Shown piece after piece: positions 21,703 to 30,843 of a DNA stretch of 30,843 nt (position 1 is the first letter of the stretch; the number at the start of each line of letters is the position of its first letter). The DNA is from Ichthyophonus hoferi. Taxonomy: Eukaryota > Opisthokonta > Ichthyosporea > Ichthyophonida > Ichthyophonidae. The stretch covers positions 6,344-37,186 of the forward strand of contig NAOQ01000320.1 of the NCBI GenBank assembly GCA_002751075.1, in the 5' to 3' direction. The position numbers were made by a program, and so were the translations under genes. The notes under the pieces were generated by a model. That model had not been told where the DNA came from. It did not search any database and saw nothing but the letters and a program-made list of their open reading frames with translations.

Positions 21703-22201
21703 GCAAAACCGTTAGCTCCGAATAATCACGTAGTTTGGTCGAAATTCTGATAATAAGCGGATCATGAAATAATCTGGTCTAATACTAGTTAATTGCATAG
21801 CGTTTTTTAACAAAATAACTTGAATTGTTGATATAAATAGTATGCATGAGCTAACGGGCCATCCAAGCAAAAACACATAGCATAAGATTATCGACATAGG
21901 ATCGGACAATTCTAGTGGACCTCAATGATCTTCTGTGAATTGTATTAACTAATGCAAATTTTACGATTAGACCGATTTACGTTAATGAGCTATGCGGATG
22001 TTAGCCATAGTTAACACTCGCGATAAACAAAGTATAAAAGGGAATGGAAGCAACCAATAAAGGTCTATGCCACTAAATACGATCGTAACTCACACCAAGG
22101 TTTACATTTTTTATTTGATTAAACAATGTTATAATATATATGTATATAATCATCGCATTCTATTGTAATCGTCATTTCTTATTGTAATGTCTAGTTCATC
22201 A
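21699..22201 (+). repeat. Gypsy-like LTR with TATA box
   Basis: It begins TGTTGCAAAACC and ends GTTCATCA. TATAAAAG at 22033-22040 is a good LTR promoter box. TTGGCACACGAG (22202-22213) follows directly, in the position and style of a gypsy-type primer site. Its body resembles the first half of the insertion at 13200-14208. It is an old fossil with no partner LTR recognised nearby. Confidence 0.6.
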
Positions 22202-22480
22202 TTGGCACACGAGTACAATATCCACATTAGCAACTATCAAAACATCGTTTCCCTCCTGAAATAGGTAGAATAGAGGTATCCTTGCTACAGCCAGTTGCCC
22301 AGAGAGTTGGAATACACACCTTCCATAGGACCTCTACCACTTTAACCAAGTCTTAAGAGCAGATCAGATCAATCAGCTATTACTACCCATAGCCCAGCGA
22401 GAACATCTATTACACAACATTCAATTGGAGCCCCAAAACCTGTGGACAAGTAACTAGAGCTACCACAGATTGTTTTAATA
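22202..22480 (+). mobile_element. Internal leader/gag remnant after the LTR at 21699-22201
   Basis: This stretch is clearly related to about 29485-29735. Shared features include a GGCACACGAG/GGCACGAATC start, an AACTATCA block, and a later tract with AGCCCAGCGAGA against AGCCCAGCTAGA and ATTGGAGC against ATTGGTGC. Likeness in one frame (SPAR followed about ten residues later by IGAP) suggests that both copies descend from a coding gag-like segment. It is a broken fossil. Confidence 0.5.
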
Positions 22481-24029
22481 TATATATATATACGTATAAT
22501 TATATTATTATAACATCTAAGTTTCTACATATTATTAAGTTTACAAGTAGCGGTGTTGTCTTAATAATTTAATTATGAATATCCTTATTCCTGAAAATAT
22601 ATGGTTTTAGCACATCACTATACTAATGATGATATTGAACCTTAATCAATCAGGAACAGAAAATAGTATATAATACAACATAATATTTAATATATCCGGT
22701 AAAAAATCTAGGCTATTCTAGTTGTTTAAGTGTAAAAGAATGCCACTGATACTAGTGTTCTTTATGGTTCTAAACACATACAATTAGAAAACAGTAACCA
22801 CCAGGTTACCCAGCCAAAAGTATCAAAATTAAATAAACCAAATCTAATTAGTAGGCGCCCTGTCAGAAATAAAAATAAACGATTTTCCTTAAAGAAGCTA
22901 TTACCCAAGAGAAGAGAAAACTTGGAGAAGAAATATAAAAATCAGTAAATATTGGCGTATTACTACACACAATATACATGTATCCCCACTACTGCAGATA
23001 CCGTAAATATTGACACAGCATCGATTTCCATTGATAACAATCATTCCAAAAGAGTGAAAGTTGGAATAAATTTTACAGAAGATACTATGATTGCGACTAA
23101 GTAGACCGATTATGGTTTAAGAAATTTACCCCACGCAAGTGAACAAGCTTCCATCCAGTTAATCAAATTCAACTTCCAATAGTTAGTGATCTAGTAGATT
23201 GCATTTTCACTCGTTACAATCATGTATAAATACAAATACAGTAATGCCCATAAGAGGGCGGCTCCACAGACAGATTTAAGGAAGTGGAAGATCTATGCCA
23301 AGAACTAGTTAGTTCCTAATAAACTGAATCGAGATACTCTCCAGTACCAAGAAGAAAACGTCTATCTAGGAATCAAAAATCGATTGGAGACTCCGCCACA
23401 GATTGCTATAATTTTTAAATTACTATTAAACACAAAAATAATTATATATATATGTAATTACTTTTAGTACATCTAGTGTGGTGCAATATGATGATGTTGT
23501 GACTCGACAATCAATAATTTGCCTTGGTGTCACTATAGCATAGCAACCAGTTCTCATTCACTTATTGAAATAAAATTTGAAATTAATAATATGTAGATAA
23601 AAACCTTGAGGCTATACTACATGTACAAGCTTATACCTTGAAAAGGTTACTTGTGCCCAAAATTATGAATATAAAACAAAAATTATATACTGAATACAAA
23701 GTACAACCAAGTTTTTTATTTTTGAGTATAATACAATATTGTATACACAATAACATTGTTGGGAAGAAGATTGAGTTAACAGTTTTAAGTAACCAATAAA
23801 AGGTTACTGGATCAAAATTGAAAGAGAAGAAATGTTGTCAAAAATAAATATTCTACAATTATACATTGTATACAACATTTTGATATATTAATTAAAAATT
23901 AATTAAAAAAGTAATCAGAAAATAAATATATGTATTTTGAGTATATAATTTGTCACTAATAAATAGTAAAATTTACAATCATAATTGTTAGTTATAAATA
24001 GATGGTTAAATCATGCAAGTATTCTCTAA
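22481..24029. other. AT-rich stretch with AT microsatellites, no gene seen
   Basis: TA runs occur at about 22480-22492 and 23440-23455. The patch at 23380-23405 (GATTGGAGACTCCGCCACAG) weakly echoes the gag-like tract at 22425-22470. I see no supportable gene. Confidence 0.5.
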
Positions 24030-24232
24030 TGGTTTAACTGTATCAGAGTTAACTAGTTGGCCTTCTGGTAAAGAATCGAAGTTATAAATTTCTGCCACAT
24101 AAAAATCAAAAGACGTAAAATAAATTTGACGACTGAAAACCACACTAGAAAACGGTCACAGTAAACAGTGACTTTATTCTTGTTGCGGGAACTGAGTATG
24201 TATTTATAATGGTGAAACACTATAAATAAAGG
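24030..24232. repeat. LTR-like or dispersed repeat
   Basis: It carries the segment shared with 21240-21400. CACAGTAAACAGTGACTTTA (24157-24176) is a short imperfect inverted repeat. TATAAATAAAG at 24220-24230 could be a TATA box. No coding part is present. Confidence 0.35.
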
Positions 24233-24345
24233 TTTTATTGGTTTAACAGGAATATGAAAGCCAATAGACGTAAGTAATATTCTTATTGGTTTAAGGAGCA
24301 TAGGGAAGCCAATAAACATGTGTACTTTTCTGATTGGTTTGATGT
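24233..24345. repeat. 48-bp tandem repeat with alternating ATTGG and CCAAT
   Basis: ATTGG occurs at 24237, 24285 and 24333, and CCAAT at 24261 and 24309. Every step between like sites is exactly 48 bp, and the two orientations alternate every 24 bp. Units read TATTGGTTTAA, a short purine-rich middle, then GAAAGCCAATA or GGAAGCCAATA. Such boxes bind NF-Y in animals. Binding here is inferred. Confidence 0.7.
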
Positions 24346-24575
24346 ATATGCAAATATTTAATCACTAGGCTATAGACCAGTAGTTTGGAAAGCAATTTCT
24401 TACAAACCTTAATAGGAAATTTTAACCGTAAGAAATGTGGTAACGATATAAAGGAATTATCTTAGTGTGGTGAAAACCCTGGTTCCAACAATAGAATATT
24501 ACTATCCAATGAAAAGGCCTGCGCGCGCAAAGTTTGCAGTATTTGTAATTAAAATGAAATTTGTTGAAAATATTT

Positions 24576-24625
24576 CCGTGCCTCTCACATGCTAAGCAAG
24601 CGCTCTACCATCTGAGCTACCCCAC
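24576..24625 (-). tRNA. tRNA-Ala(AGC)-like 5' fragment, not a complete tRNA
   Basis: On the minus strand, TAGCTCAGATGGTAGAGC gives a good D arm and A box, and CTTGC-TTAGCAT-GTGAG gives an anticodon arm with AGC and two wobble pairs. AGGCACGG follows as the variable loop. The next bases do not form a T arm: no GGTTCGA-type B box and no closing acceptor strand are visible. It is therefore a truncated tRNA-Ala pseudogene or the head of a tRNA-derived SINE. Only one copy is seen in this window, so the SINE idea is untested. Confidence 0.6.
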
Positions 24626-24649
24626 TATTAGGATCGTATTTCGGATAGA

Positions 24650-25290
24650 TGTATACGTCATGATTGACCAGTATATACTGCGCAATTTAATAAGAGCTTA
24701 AAACTAATCGTATCATGTCCATTACATGTAAGCATCCAGGAGAATTCTTCACAAAAATAAAAGGTTGGTACCTACTATATGAAAAGTAGTTGATATATAT
24801 ATATAATATAAAACAAAAGATATAGAAATAGAAAGTTAATGTAATAGAAGTATCGATGATATTGAATGTCATACATAATTATTCTTATCTACGGCCATAA
24901 AAATTAAAATAATTCGTGTAAACAAATAAAAACATACAAATATAAAAATATTTTTGAAATACTAGTTGCTAGGCCAATTAATTTAACATTAATAAGCTAA
25001 CTGCATATATTGAGTGGCTTAAATTACAACTATTGTAATTTAAACAACTTAAGTAATTTAAGGCATTAGAGTGGTAATATTAATCCTATTTAATATCTAA
25101 TGGGTTATTGGGATATTTTACAAAGTGATATATTTTTAATTTATAGCACAATCTTTTGTTACTAGGCTAACGTCAAATTAATTAATTTAATAATATTAAG
25201 TCAATAGAATCTTTATATTTAATTTAATTTACGACTAATGTACTATTAGATATTTTAAATATTTTAATATCTTTAATCAATTTTTGTATA
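24650..25290. other. AT-rich stretch upstream of the coactosin gene
   Basis: I see only AT-rich sequence with a TA run at about 24793-24805. No coding frame or RNA gene is supported. Confidence 0.5.
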
Positions 25291-25293
25291 TGT

Positions 25294-25301
25294 ATATATA
25301 A
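25294..25301 (+). promoter_or_regulatory. Probable TATA box of the coactosin-like gene
   Basis: TATATAAG lies 110 bp before the ATG and ends a longer alternating TA stretch. If it is used, the 5' UTR would be about 80 bases with no intron. In DNA this AT-rich such a match is weak on its own, but its position is right. Confidence 0.45.
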
Positions 25302-25410
25302 GCAAAGATAATTAGCTGCAGCATAAATTTCGGTGTTTATTTGTTGTGTGTTGTTGGTGTATAGTTATATATATTTTTGTATTCCTTTCTAAGAATCAAA
25401 AACTTCAATA

Positions 25411-27158
25411 ATGAGTGCTGTTGACAGAGCTGGTGTGTTGGCTGCTTACGAGGATGTCAGAGACGATAAGTCTGAGACTATGTGGTATGTATTTGTACTT
25501 GCTAGGGTTTATTCTTATGTTCATTTATGGTTGTTTTCTACTGTATATAGTATAATTTCTTTTTTTCTTTCTTTTTTTTTTTTCCTTTTTTTTTTTTCTT
25601 TTTCTTTTTGAATTGAGATTTATTAGAACAACAAGCTTTTTTTTATAGTATTTTTATCCAATATATTCTCTTACAGCACATTACATCGCATTAAATTACA
25701 TCAAGGGCATCATCTAAATCTTCTCCTATTCCCCAGGGCTCTCTTCCTCTACAACGACTCAGGCAAAAAAATCAGCGTAGGAGCCACAGGAAAGGACTTC
25801 AAGGAGTACCTAACATACCTTAAAGACGACATGAGAGCGTATGCCTTCATAAGGGTAGAGACAGGAGATGAGTTGAGTAAGAGAGCTAAGTTCTGTTTTG
25901 TGACATGGATTGGAGAGAACGTGAGCCCATTGAAGAAGGCAAAGGTTTCCACGGATAAGGCGGAGATTAAGCAGATAGTACAGGTAGGACATGTTTTGGT
26001 TTGGTACGGTGTGTTCTGTTCTATTATTTTATGTCATATTATTTTGTATTTTGGGATGTTGTGGTATATATATATAGTACACTATTTTAATCTAATATAA
26101 TCGATAGAGGTTTAAATATTAAGCAGGTATTGTGTTGTTAATTTATAACATTATATGGTGGTATATAAGTTCATGTCATATCTTTGCCCATCATGCCAAA
26201 TAATACCGTAACGTACTAAATTTTAACATACTGTCATAACCAATTATATTACACCATATATACTCCTTTATGTGAATTGTATGCATAACTTCTCGTGTAT
26301 ATATATACATACTACGCATGTGTTCTTGAGCACAAAATCAACGCATCTAAAAGGCTTTAACTATATAGTAGTATAATAAACAAATTTAAATAATTTTTTC
26401 TTGGATTTTGTATTTATTTATTGATTATTAGTGTATGAGTATATAAATAGGATATAACATTAAACAATAACACCAGCTACCAAGAATTAAAGTGATATAT
26501 GGTTATTTATTTGAAACAACCCTTTCTATTGATCAATTTAACTATTGTTGTTACATTACATTTGCGTGTCCTTGTATATTTTTATTTTTACTGTTTATAA
26601 TTCCTCACTTTGAATACGGGTGAGATAATTATAACGCAGCCTGGAATCAGCCTACAATGCTGAATGTGGTATTGTGTGTATTGAAAAATAATGTATATTT
26701 TTAAATATGGTAGTATGTTGTGAGATATGGAAGCGTGTGTTTTCTTTCTTTAATTTGTATTATAGTACATGTTATTGAATTGTTGTGTTTACTCGTTAAC
26801 ATAATTAAAAACCAAATAAATATATTTATTGGTGAGAGGAAGAACACATTTTAACTTTTTGAAAAAAGTATATCACAGTGATTATAGTCTGCTATTACGA
26901 TATATATGTATATAACTACTAATTATAGATACAATCAATCATATTAGCTGACTGATTCATAGTTTTAAATGTTTTATATTTAGGTCAGTTACCATTAACT
27001 GATAAGTTATAATATTAAATTTTAACTAATTAATCTGATTGATGCAACAGAACTTTGCCGTAGAGGTATTGGGCAGTGATAAGTCTGACGTGTCCTATGA
27101 GGTCATCAAGACCAAAATTGACAAGGCAGGAGGAGCTAACTATGGCATTGGAAAGTAA
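25411..27158 (+). CDS. Coactosin-like protein (ADF/cofilin-homology domain), spliced
   Basis: This is a small F-actin-binding protein of the cytoplasm with a single ADF-homology domain. Exons are 25411-25484, 25737-25983 and 27051-27158, with introns GTATGT...CCAG (252 bp, splitting the Trp codon) and GTAGGA...ACAG (1067 bp, between codons). The product has 142 residues, the length of vertebrate coactosin. It starts MSAVDRAGVLAAYEDVRDDK. Exon 2 carries WALFLYNDSGKK, DDMRAYAFIRVETGDE, SKRAKFCFVTWIGENV and LKKAKVSTDK. Exon 3 carries NFAVEV and ends KAGGANYGIGK, the ending typical of the family. Lysines in KKAKVSTDK correspond to the actin-contact region known in human coactosin. Intron 1 holds a 60-base run of almost pure T and C (25551-25609). 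The first ATG after the TATA box, in AATAATGAG context, is the start. The gene stands alone. Orthology to coactosin rather than cofilin rests on the WIGENV and KAGGANY blocks. Confidence 0.95.
25984..27050 (+). other. Intron 2 of the coactosin-like gene
   Basis: This 1067-bp AT-rich intron runs from GTAGGA to GCAACAG. I looked for a nested RNA gene or repeat and saw none I could support. Confidence 0.85.
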
Positions 27159-27187
27159 AGGGTCATTTCAGTGATTGTTTTATTTTA

Positions 27188-27330
27188 TTAGGCTCTGGAA
27201 GTCTAAACATTGATGAAAAATAAAATATATTTGAAATCGAAATGGACACTTAATTGACTGTCTATCTTTATAGGCTCTGGAAGTCTTAATTATTAATGCA
27301 TAATAAATTTTTTATTAGAAATAGAAAGCT
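27188..27330 (+). terminator. Duplicated poly(A)-signal unit after the coactosin-like gene
   Basis: TAGGCTCTGGAAGTCT occurs at 27189-27204 and 27271-27286. Each copy is followed by an AATAAA: 27219-27224 and 27302-27307. The unit of about 82 bp is tandemly duplicated and offers two alternative 3' ends. Confidence 0.65.
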
Positions 27331-27779
27331 AATATGGTATAAATGATAGATGTAAAGTTATTCACCCTTTATTCAAGGGGCTAGAAAGACATTACGGCCA
27401 CCCATAAGTAGATATAAGTGGCACTGTCTTGAGATAGAATTGTATAATTACCAATATACTTAGCAGTCGGTCCTAGGATCTAATGTCAAGTGCTACGAAG
27501 GTGGGTAATTGGAAGCATTTAAATTGCACTATATACCAACAAGGACGATGCTACGTTTAGGTTCCAACAATTTTAAAGTAAAAGATACTGACTACAAATA
27601 GCAGCATTAAAAGTTGTTTTAATGTATTAGCAGGGGTCAGGGCTTTACTGTTGGAGTTGTTGGTACACGTTATGTTATAATAATTTCTTTAATTAATTAA
27701 TTAGTTATTTGTATTAGAATATAAAATATTTTATATTTATTTACTATATGCTATTAATCAATATTCAGTAGTATTTAAC
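27331..27779. other. AT-rich intergenic stretch, no gene seen
   Basis: A GC-richer patch at about 27380-27520 has no recognised content. GGTTCCAACAATTTTAAAG (27561-27579) resembles the edge of an LTR but has no partner. Confidence 0.4.
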
Positions 27780-28125
27780 TAGCATGTACAATGATAGGAA
27801 AGTTATCTATCAAACATAATCTACTCATTAATATTGGAAATAAAACTAGTATCTGCTGTACCGAGTTCTATCTGGTACTAGCTGATTCATACCTACATAT
27901 TATGCGATCGGTTGCAGGCGATTAAAATAAGTTATTCTATAAGTTGATTTAATTATTGACCTTGTACCACACAATTCCGAACCAGTAAGACACACTAATC
28001 ATTCACACAGAATCCCTATCAAACTTAACAGGGAAGAGTGTCTGTTCTTTCCAGTAATGAGCGAATACCATGACACTAAATAAAAAATGAACGGTTAAAG
28101 TACCGTGAACATTTTGGTTCCAAAA
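27780..28125. repeat. LTR-like repeat, family L copy
   Basis: It is directly repeated at 28300-28610: TATTGGAAATAAAACTAGTA against TATTGGAAATAAAGGTAGCA, then GAGTTCTATCTGG against GAGTTATATCTGG, and GAACGGTTAAAG against GAACTGTAAAAG at the far end. Blocks near the right end (AATCCCTA, CTTAACAGGGAA, AAAAAATGAAC) also follow the LTR of copia element 1 at 930-1035. It is an old fossil. Confidence 0.55.
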
Positions 28126-28299
28126 ATACTTAACCTACTTATTAATGAAGTATCTTGTCCTACATATTAATCTCAGTGTACTCCCAAAAAAATGATTTTT
28201 ATTTAGTTCTATATATTTATATATACTGACCAGAAGTAGTATTATGACAGCCTAAATTACATAGTGGTTAATACCCCGTTTTATGGTATTATAAGCCAG

Positions 28300-28610
28300 A
28301 GCTTGGTTATTAGTGTAGGTATATTTTAATGTTTTACTTCAATATTTCATTAAGTTTTGTACTAAACATTTTAGACATTTTGATGGGTAATATTATTGGA
28401 AATAAAGGTAGCATCGGCTGCACTGAGTTATATCTGGCTGTTGCCATCAGGTAGTCAGACCAATAAGAAACATCGGTTGTTCACAAGGAATTAATGTCAA
28501 ACGTATTTAGGAAGGAACAACTTTTTTTTCCAGCGATAAGAAAATATAATAACAATAAAAACCAAAATGAACTGTAAAAGCTCAGTGAACGCTTTAGTTC
28601 TAAAAAATGT
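28300..28610. repeat. LTR-like repeat, second family L copy
   Basis: This is the direct-repeat partner of 27780-28125, about 480-550 bp away. The stretch between them is too short for an element body, so they are either two separate solo LTRs or a tandem duplication. It is an old fossil. Confidence 0.55.
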
Positions 28611-28639
28611 CTGATAATCTTTGTTTGCTGCCCTTAAAT

Positions 28640-28819
28640 AATGTTGGGCAATCTAGTCCTCAACTCCTAAAGATTTTTTATACAATATAAATATGTCAAG
28701 AACTATCTGTACTGTGCACGTAAAAGACACGCTAACACATCCCTTAATTCGGTATTACCTTTTCTTTTAAAAAATATATATAGTTAGAGGGACGCTTCTG
28801 TCTCTACTTATTTCCCAAC
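28640..28819 (+). repeat. LTR remnant, same family as 11402-11692
   Basis: Shared blocks are TATCTGTACT, AACACATCCCTTAATTCGGT (against AACCCTCCTTAATTTGGT) and CTCTACTTATTTCCC. It has the same orientation as 11402-11692. It is an old fossil. Confidence 0.55.
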
Positions 28820-29484
28820 AAATTATTGCAATGATAAGTGACTAAACAGTAAAAATATGGGGCAAATGTTATACACAGTCTTTATTCTACAACATTGCCC
28901 TAAAAATGACGCATACCAGATGGCGCAATACAGTGTAAGAAAAACTAGAAACCCTGTCTCAACCACACCGTGGTTAATTTATATTATTATAAACACGGGT
29001 AATACGGTGGGATTGAATTCGAATCAAACGGTATGCTAAGTATATTGTGGTAAACAGGAATTAATCTCAATCTGAATCCTTACTACCTAGGCAAAATAAA
29101 TAATTTTTATTATTTGATTAATAACATGAAAAACAATTAGAATGTATGCTATATTCTAAGGTATAAAAATAAATAAGGAATCATTGTAATGTATTACACA
29201 TGTTCCAGCAGATATTATTATTGCTATGATTTTAGATAGTAATTAATTATAGTTAGAAGACAATACTAATAATATGAGCATCATGGATTTTCGACAAAAG
29301 TATAAGGGCTAGAGTATTGCTGTTCTAATGAAATTTGTCATAATTTTCACTGTCGTGTTCATATCTTTCTCCTATTGGGATTACAGAGAACTGTTTTTTT
29401 CTTTTTTCGACAATAATAACAATTATTACATACACTCAGTCTTAACATCCTTCACAGATCATTCAGGCTGTGCTATTATCACAA
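28820..29484. other. AT-rich stretch after the LTR remnant
   Basis: Short open frames occur (28857-29039 and from 29328), but none shows a known domain. They may be remnants of retroelement internal sequence. No gene is supported. Confidence 0.4.
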
Positions 29485-29735
29485 TTGCATCTAAGGGCAT
29501 TAAGGCACGAATCACTCCTCAGTTAGTAGATAATTGTAACTATCATAGCTATGAATAGAACCAATGTGCACGCCTTCTCTTTTATCATATTTGTTTCAAC
29601 CTTCTATTAAAAGTGGATCAGAGCTAAGAGCCGCCTCTATTGCAAGCCCAGCTAGAGATACTACTAAAAAGCACCGAATTGGTGCTCCTGAAGCCTGCGG
29701 ACAGGTCATTAGAACTACTATAGAAGCTATATAAT
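29485..29735 (+). mobile_element. Gag-like remnant related to 22202-22480
   Basis: It has the same order of blocks as 22202-22480, including AACTATCATAGC, AGCCCAGCTAGAGA, ATTGGTGCTCCTGAAGCCTG and GGACAGGTCATTAGAACTAC. One frame reads SPARDTTKKHRIGAPEACGQ, and the other copy has SPAR and IGAP at matching positions. It is a broken fossil of a gypsy-like element, with its LTR not recognised. Confidence 0.45.
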
Positions 29736-29984
29736 TTGAATTTTTTTGACACTTGGACACCAAAATACACACCGCATTTCTTAATTGCAGATCTCATTCA
29801 TTCATAATAAATCATAGATAGTTATTATCAATCTCTCTAATTAGTACCTATAGCAATCTTTAGCTGGTACTAGTGTTTTATTCATATAATTCTTGCCTAA
29901 ATAATTTTTTGTTGGACAAATTCAGTTAAACGTACCGCAAGAATGATCCAGCCTTATTATAATTATTACCGTTGATTGATATTT

Positions 29985-30215
29985 TAGGATATAATAATAT
30001 ATATAATGATATTATACGATATAGTAAGATATATTCTAATCACACTAACTAAGCCTATATACACTATTATTATTCCCTACCATACATACACATACACTAT
30101 ATATGTATATATACCTATTATATTATTATTATCATTATATTATATAGTGTATATTATATTATAGTGTATATTATAGTATGTTATTTAATATTTAATTAAA
30201 TTAAATTTTTTGTAA
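29985..30215. repeat. AT-rich low-complexity region with TATA/TTA runs
   Basis: It is built of TATA, TTATTA and TATAGTGTATATTATA motifs. No gene is visible. It directly precedes the probable exon at 30293. Confidence 0.75.
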
Positions 30216-30292
30216 AAATTCCTTTAAATCAACTATAATAAACCAATAATTTACACCATAAACATCATTTTCCTTTGGGATTATTTTCCATC

Positions 30293-30479
30293 ATGGATTC
30301 TCCCCAACTTTTAGCGCAGTTGCCGCTAGAAGAGGGAGATAAACATGTCCTAAAAACCCATCCCCACATCCTATCTGCACTATGCGTGTATGTCGATGGG
30401 AGGGTGATGAAGTATGAGGAAGAAGCCCAGAGATATCAAGAAGAGGTTACCAACTGGGAGGTTAATGCTCAATGCTTGG
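30293..30479 (+). CDS. Probable first coding exon of an unknown gene
   Basis: I do not recognise the product. From an ATG in good context (CCATCATGG) the frame reads MDSPQLLAQLPLEEGDKHVL, then HILSALCVYVDGRVM, then an acidic, probably helical stretch (KYEEEAQRYQEEVTNWE). Base composition is clearly richer in G and C than the flanks, as in the two real genes of the window. A donor-like GTAGGT follows at 30480-30485. Beyond it the sequence turns into a 12-bp G/T-rich repeat and AT satellite, which looks like intron. If the donor is not used, the frame continues through the repeat (WLLRWLLEWLLG) to a stop at 30527. There is no signal peptide. Later exons would lie outside the window. Confidence 0.4.
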
Positions 30480-30487
30480 GTAGGTTG

Positions 30488-30540
30488 GTGTGGTTGTTAA
30501 GGTGGTTGCTAGAGTGGTTGTTAGGGTAGTTACAGGGAGG
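30488..30540 (+). repeat. 12-bp G/T-rich minisatellite
   Basis: Four units run in tandem: GTGGTTGTTAAG, GTGGTTGCTAGA, GTGGTTGTTAGG and GTAGTTACAGGG. It lies immediately after the proposed splice donor. Similar GGTTGCTAGGG-type repeats are common in introns of several animal groups. Confidence 0.7.
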
Positions 30541-30668
30541 GAGATGGAGAGATATAGTTGTATAGATAATATTATTTGTGATATTATATATATTATATAT
30601 ACTATAGTATATATAATATTATACCCATCTATTATAGTATTGTTTTATTATAGTATTGTATTAGACAA

Positions 30669-30843
30669 TATTATACATTCTATTATACAAGCTATCTTTC
30701 ATACTATTATGCATACTATCATACATATTATTATACATACTATTATACATACTATCATACTATTATACATACTACCATACATACTACTATACATACTATT
30801 ATACATACTATTATGCATACTATCATACACACTATTATACATA
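30669..30843. repeat. 12-bp AT-rich satellite running off the window
   Basis: The unit is ACTATTATACAT with variants ACTATCATACAT, ACTACCATACAT and ACTATTATGCAT. More than ten units are present, some shortened to ten bases. The array continues past the window end. Confidence 0.85.

Noticed and set aside
1-30843. CRISPR arrays, bacterial operons, riboswitches or a defence system
   Set aside because: The window is eukaryotic, with spliced genes, LTR elements and poly(A) signals. The only short regular repeats are minisatellites without spacers.

Overview
The window looks like nuclear DNA of a eukaryote. It is strongly AT-rich, with spliced housekeeping genes set far apart in a sea of decayed LTR retroelements and low-complexity AT tracts. 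Two host genes can be read with confidence. One is a ribosomal protein S21e gene on the minus strand (8780-9604, promoter to about 10200). The other is a coactosin-like actin-binding protein gene on the plus strand (25411-27158). Both have GT-AG introns. RPS21 has a pyrimidine-rich TOP-like start and an intron before its ATG, an animal-like layout. The coactosin is 142 codons long, the same as the vertebrate protein. I infer a holozoan or another intron-rich opisthokont-grade organism with a large repetitive genome. The species cannot be named from this sequence.

Layout. 1-545: plain AT-rich DNA. 546-5458: a broken Ty1/copia element on the minus strand with both LTRs (546-1059 and 4956-5458), recognisable RNase H, reverse transcriptase and integrase regions, and a 36-bp (12-residue) tandem repeat in its gag-like part. 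5530-7405: a long imperfect inverted repeat around about 1.2 kb of AT-rich DNA. 7752-8667: three related copies of a probable structured RNA on the RPS21 strand, spaced about 310 and 427 bp. 8772-10200: the RPS21 gene and promoter. 10841-12190: LTR-like fragments on the plus strand. 12703-19056: a second, more decayed copia element of the same family on the minus strand, interrupted by an unrelated 1-kb LTR-type insertion (13200-14208). 19866-20236: the gag start of a third relative. 20345-24030: further LTR remnants, including a gypsy-like LTR with a TATA box (21699-22201). 24233-24345: a 48-bp repeat carrying alternating ATTGG and CCAAT. 24576-24625: the 5' two thirds of a tRNA-Ala(AGC)-like sequence. 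25294-27307: coactosin. 27780-29735: more LTR and gag-like remnants. 30293-30479: a probable first exon of an unknown gene, followed by minisatellites running off the end.

The host genes do not form an operon or pathway. RPS21 is part of the small ribosomal subunit and coactosin is cytoskeletal. The most interesting unexplained signal is the trio of structured repeats just past the RPS21 poly(A) signal. The three substitutions I found inside its helices all keep base pairing, as G-U wobbles, only if the minus strand is transcribed.
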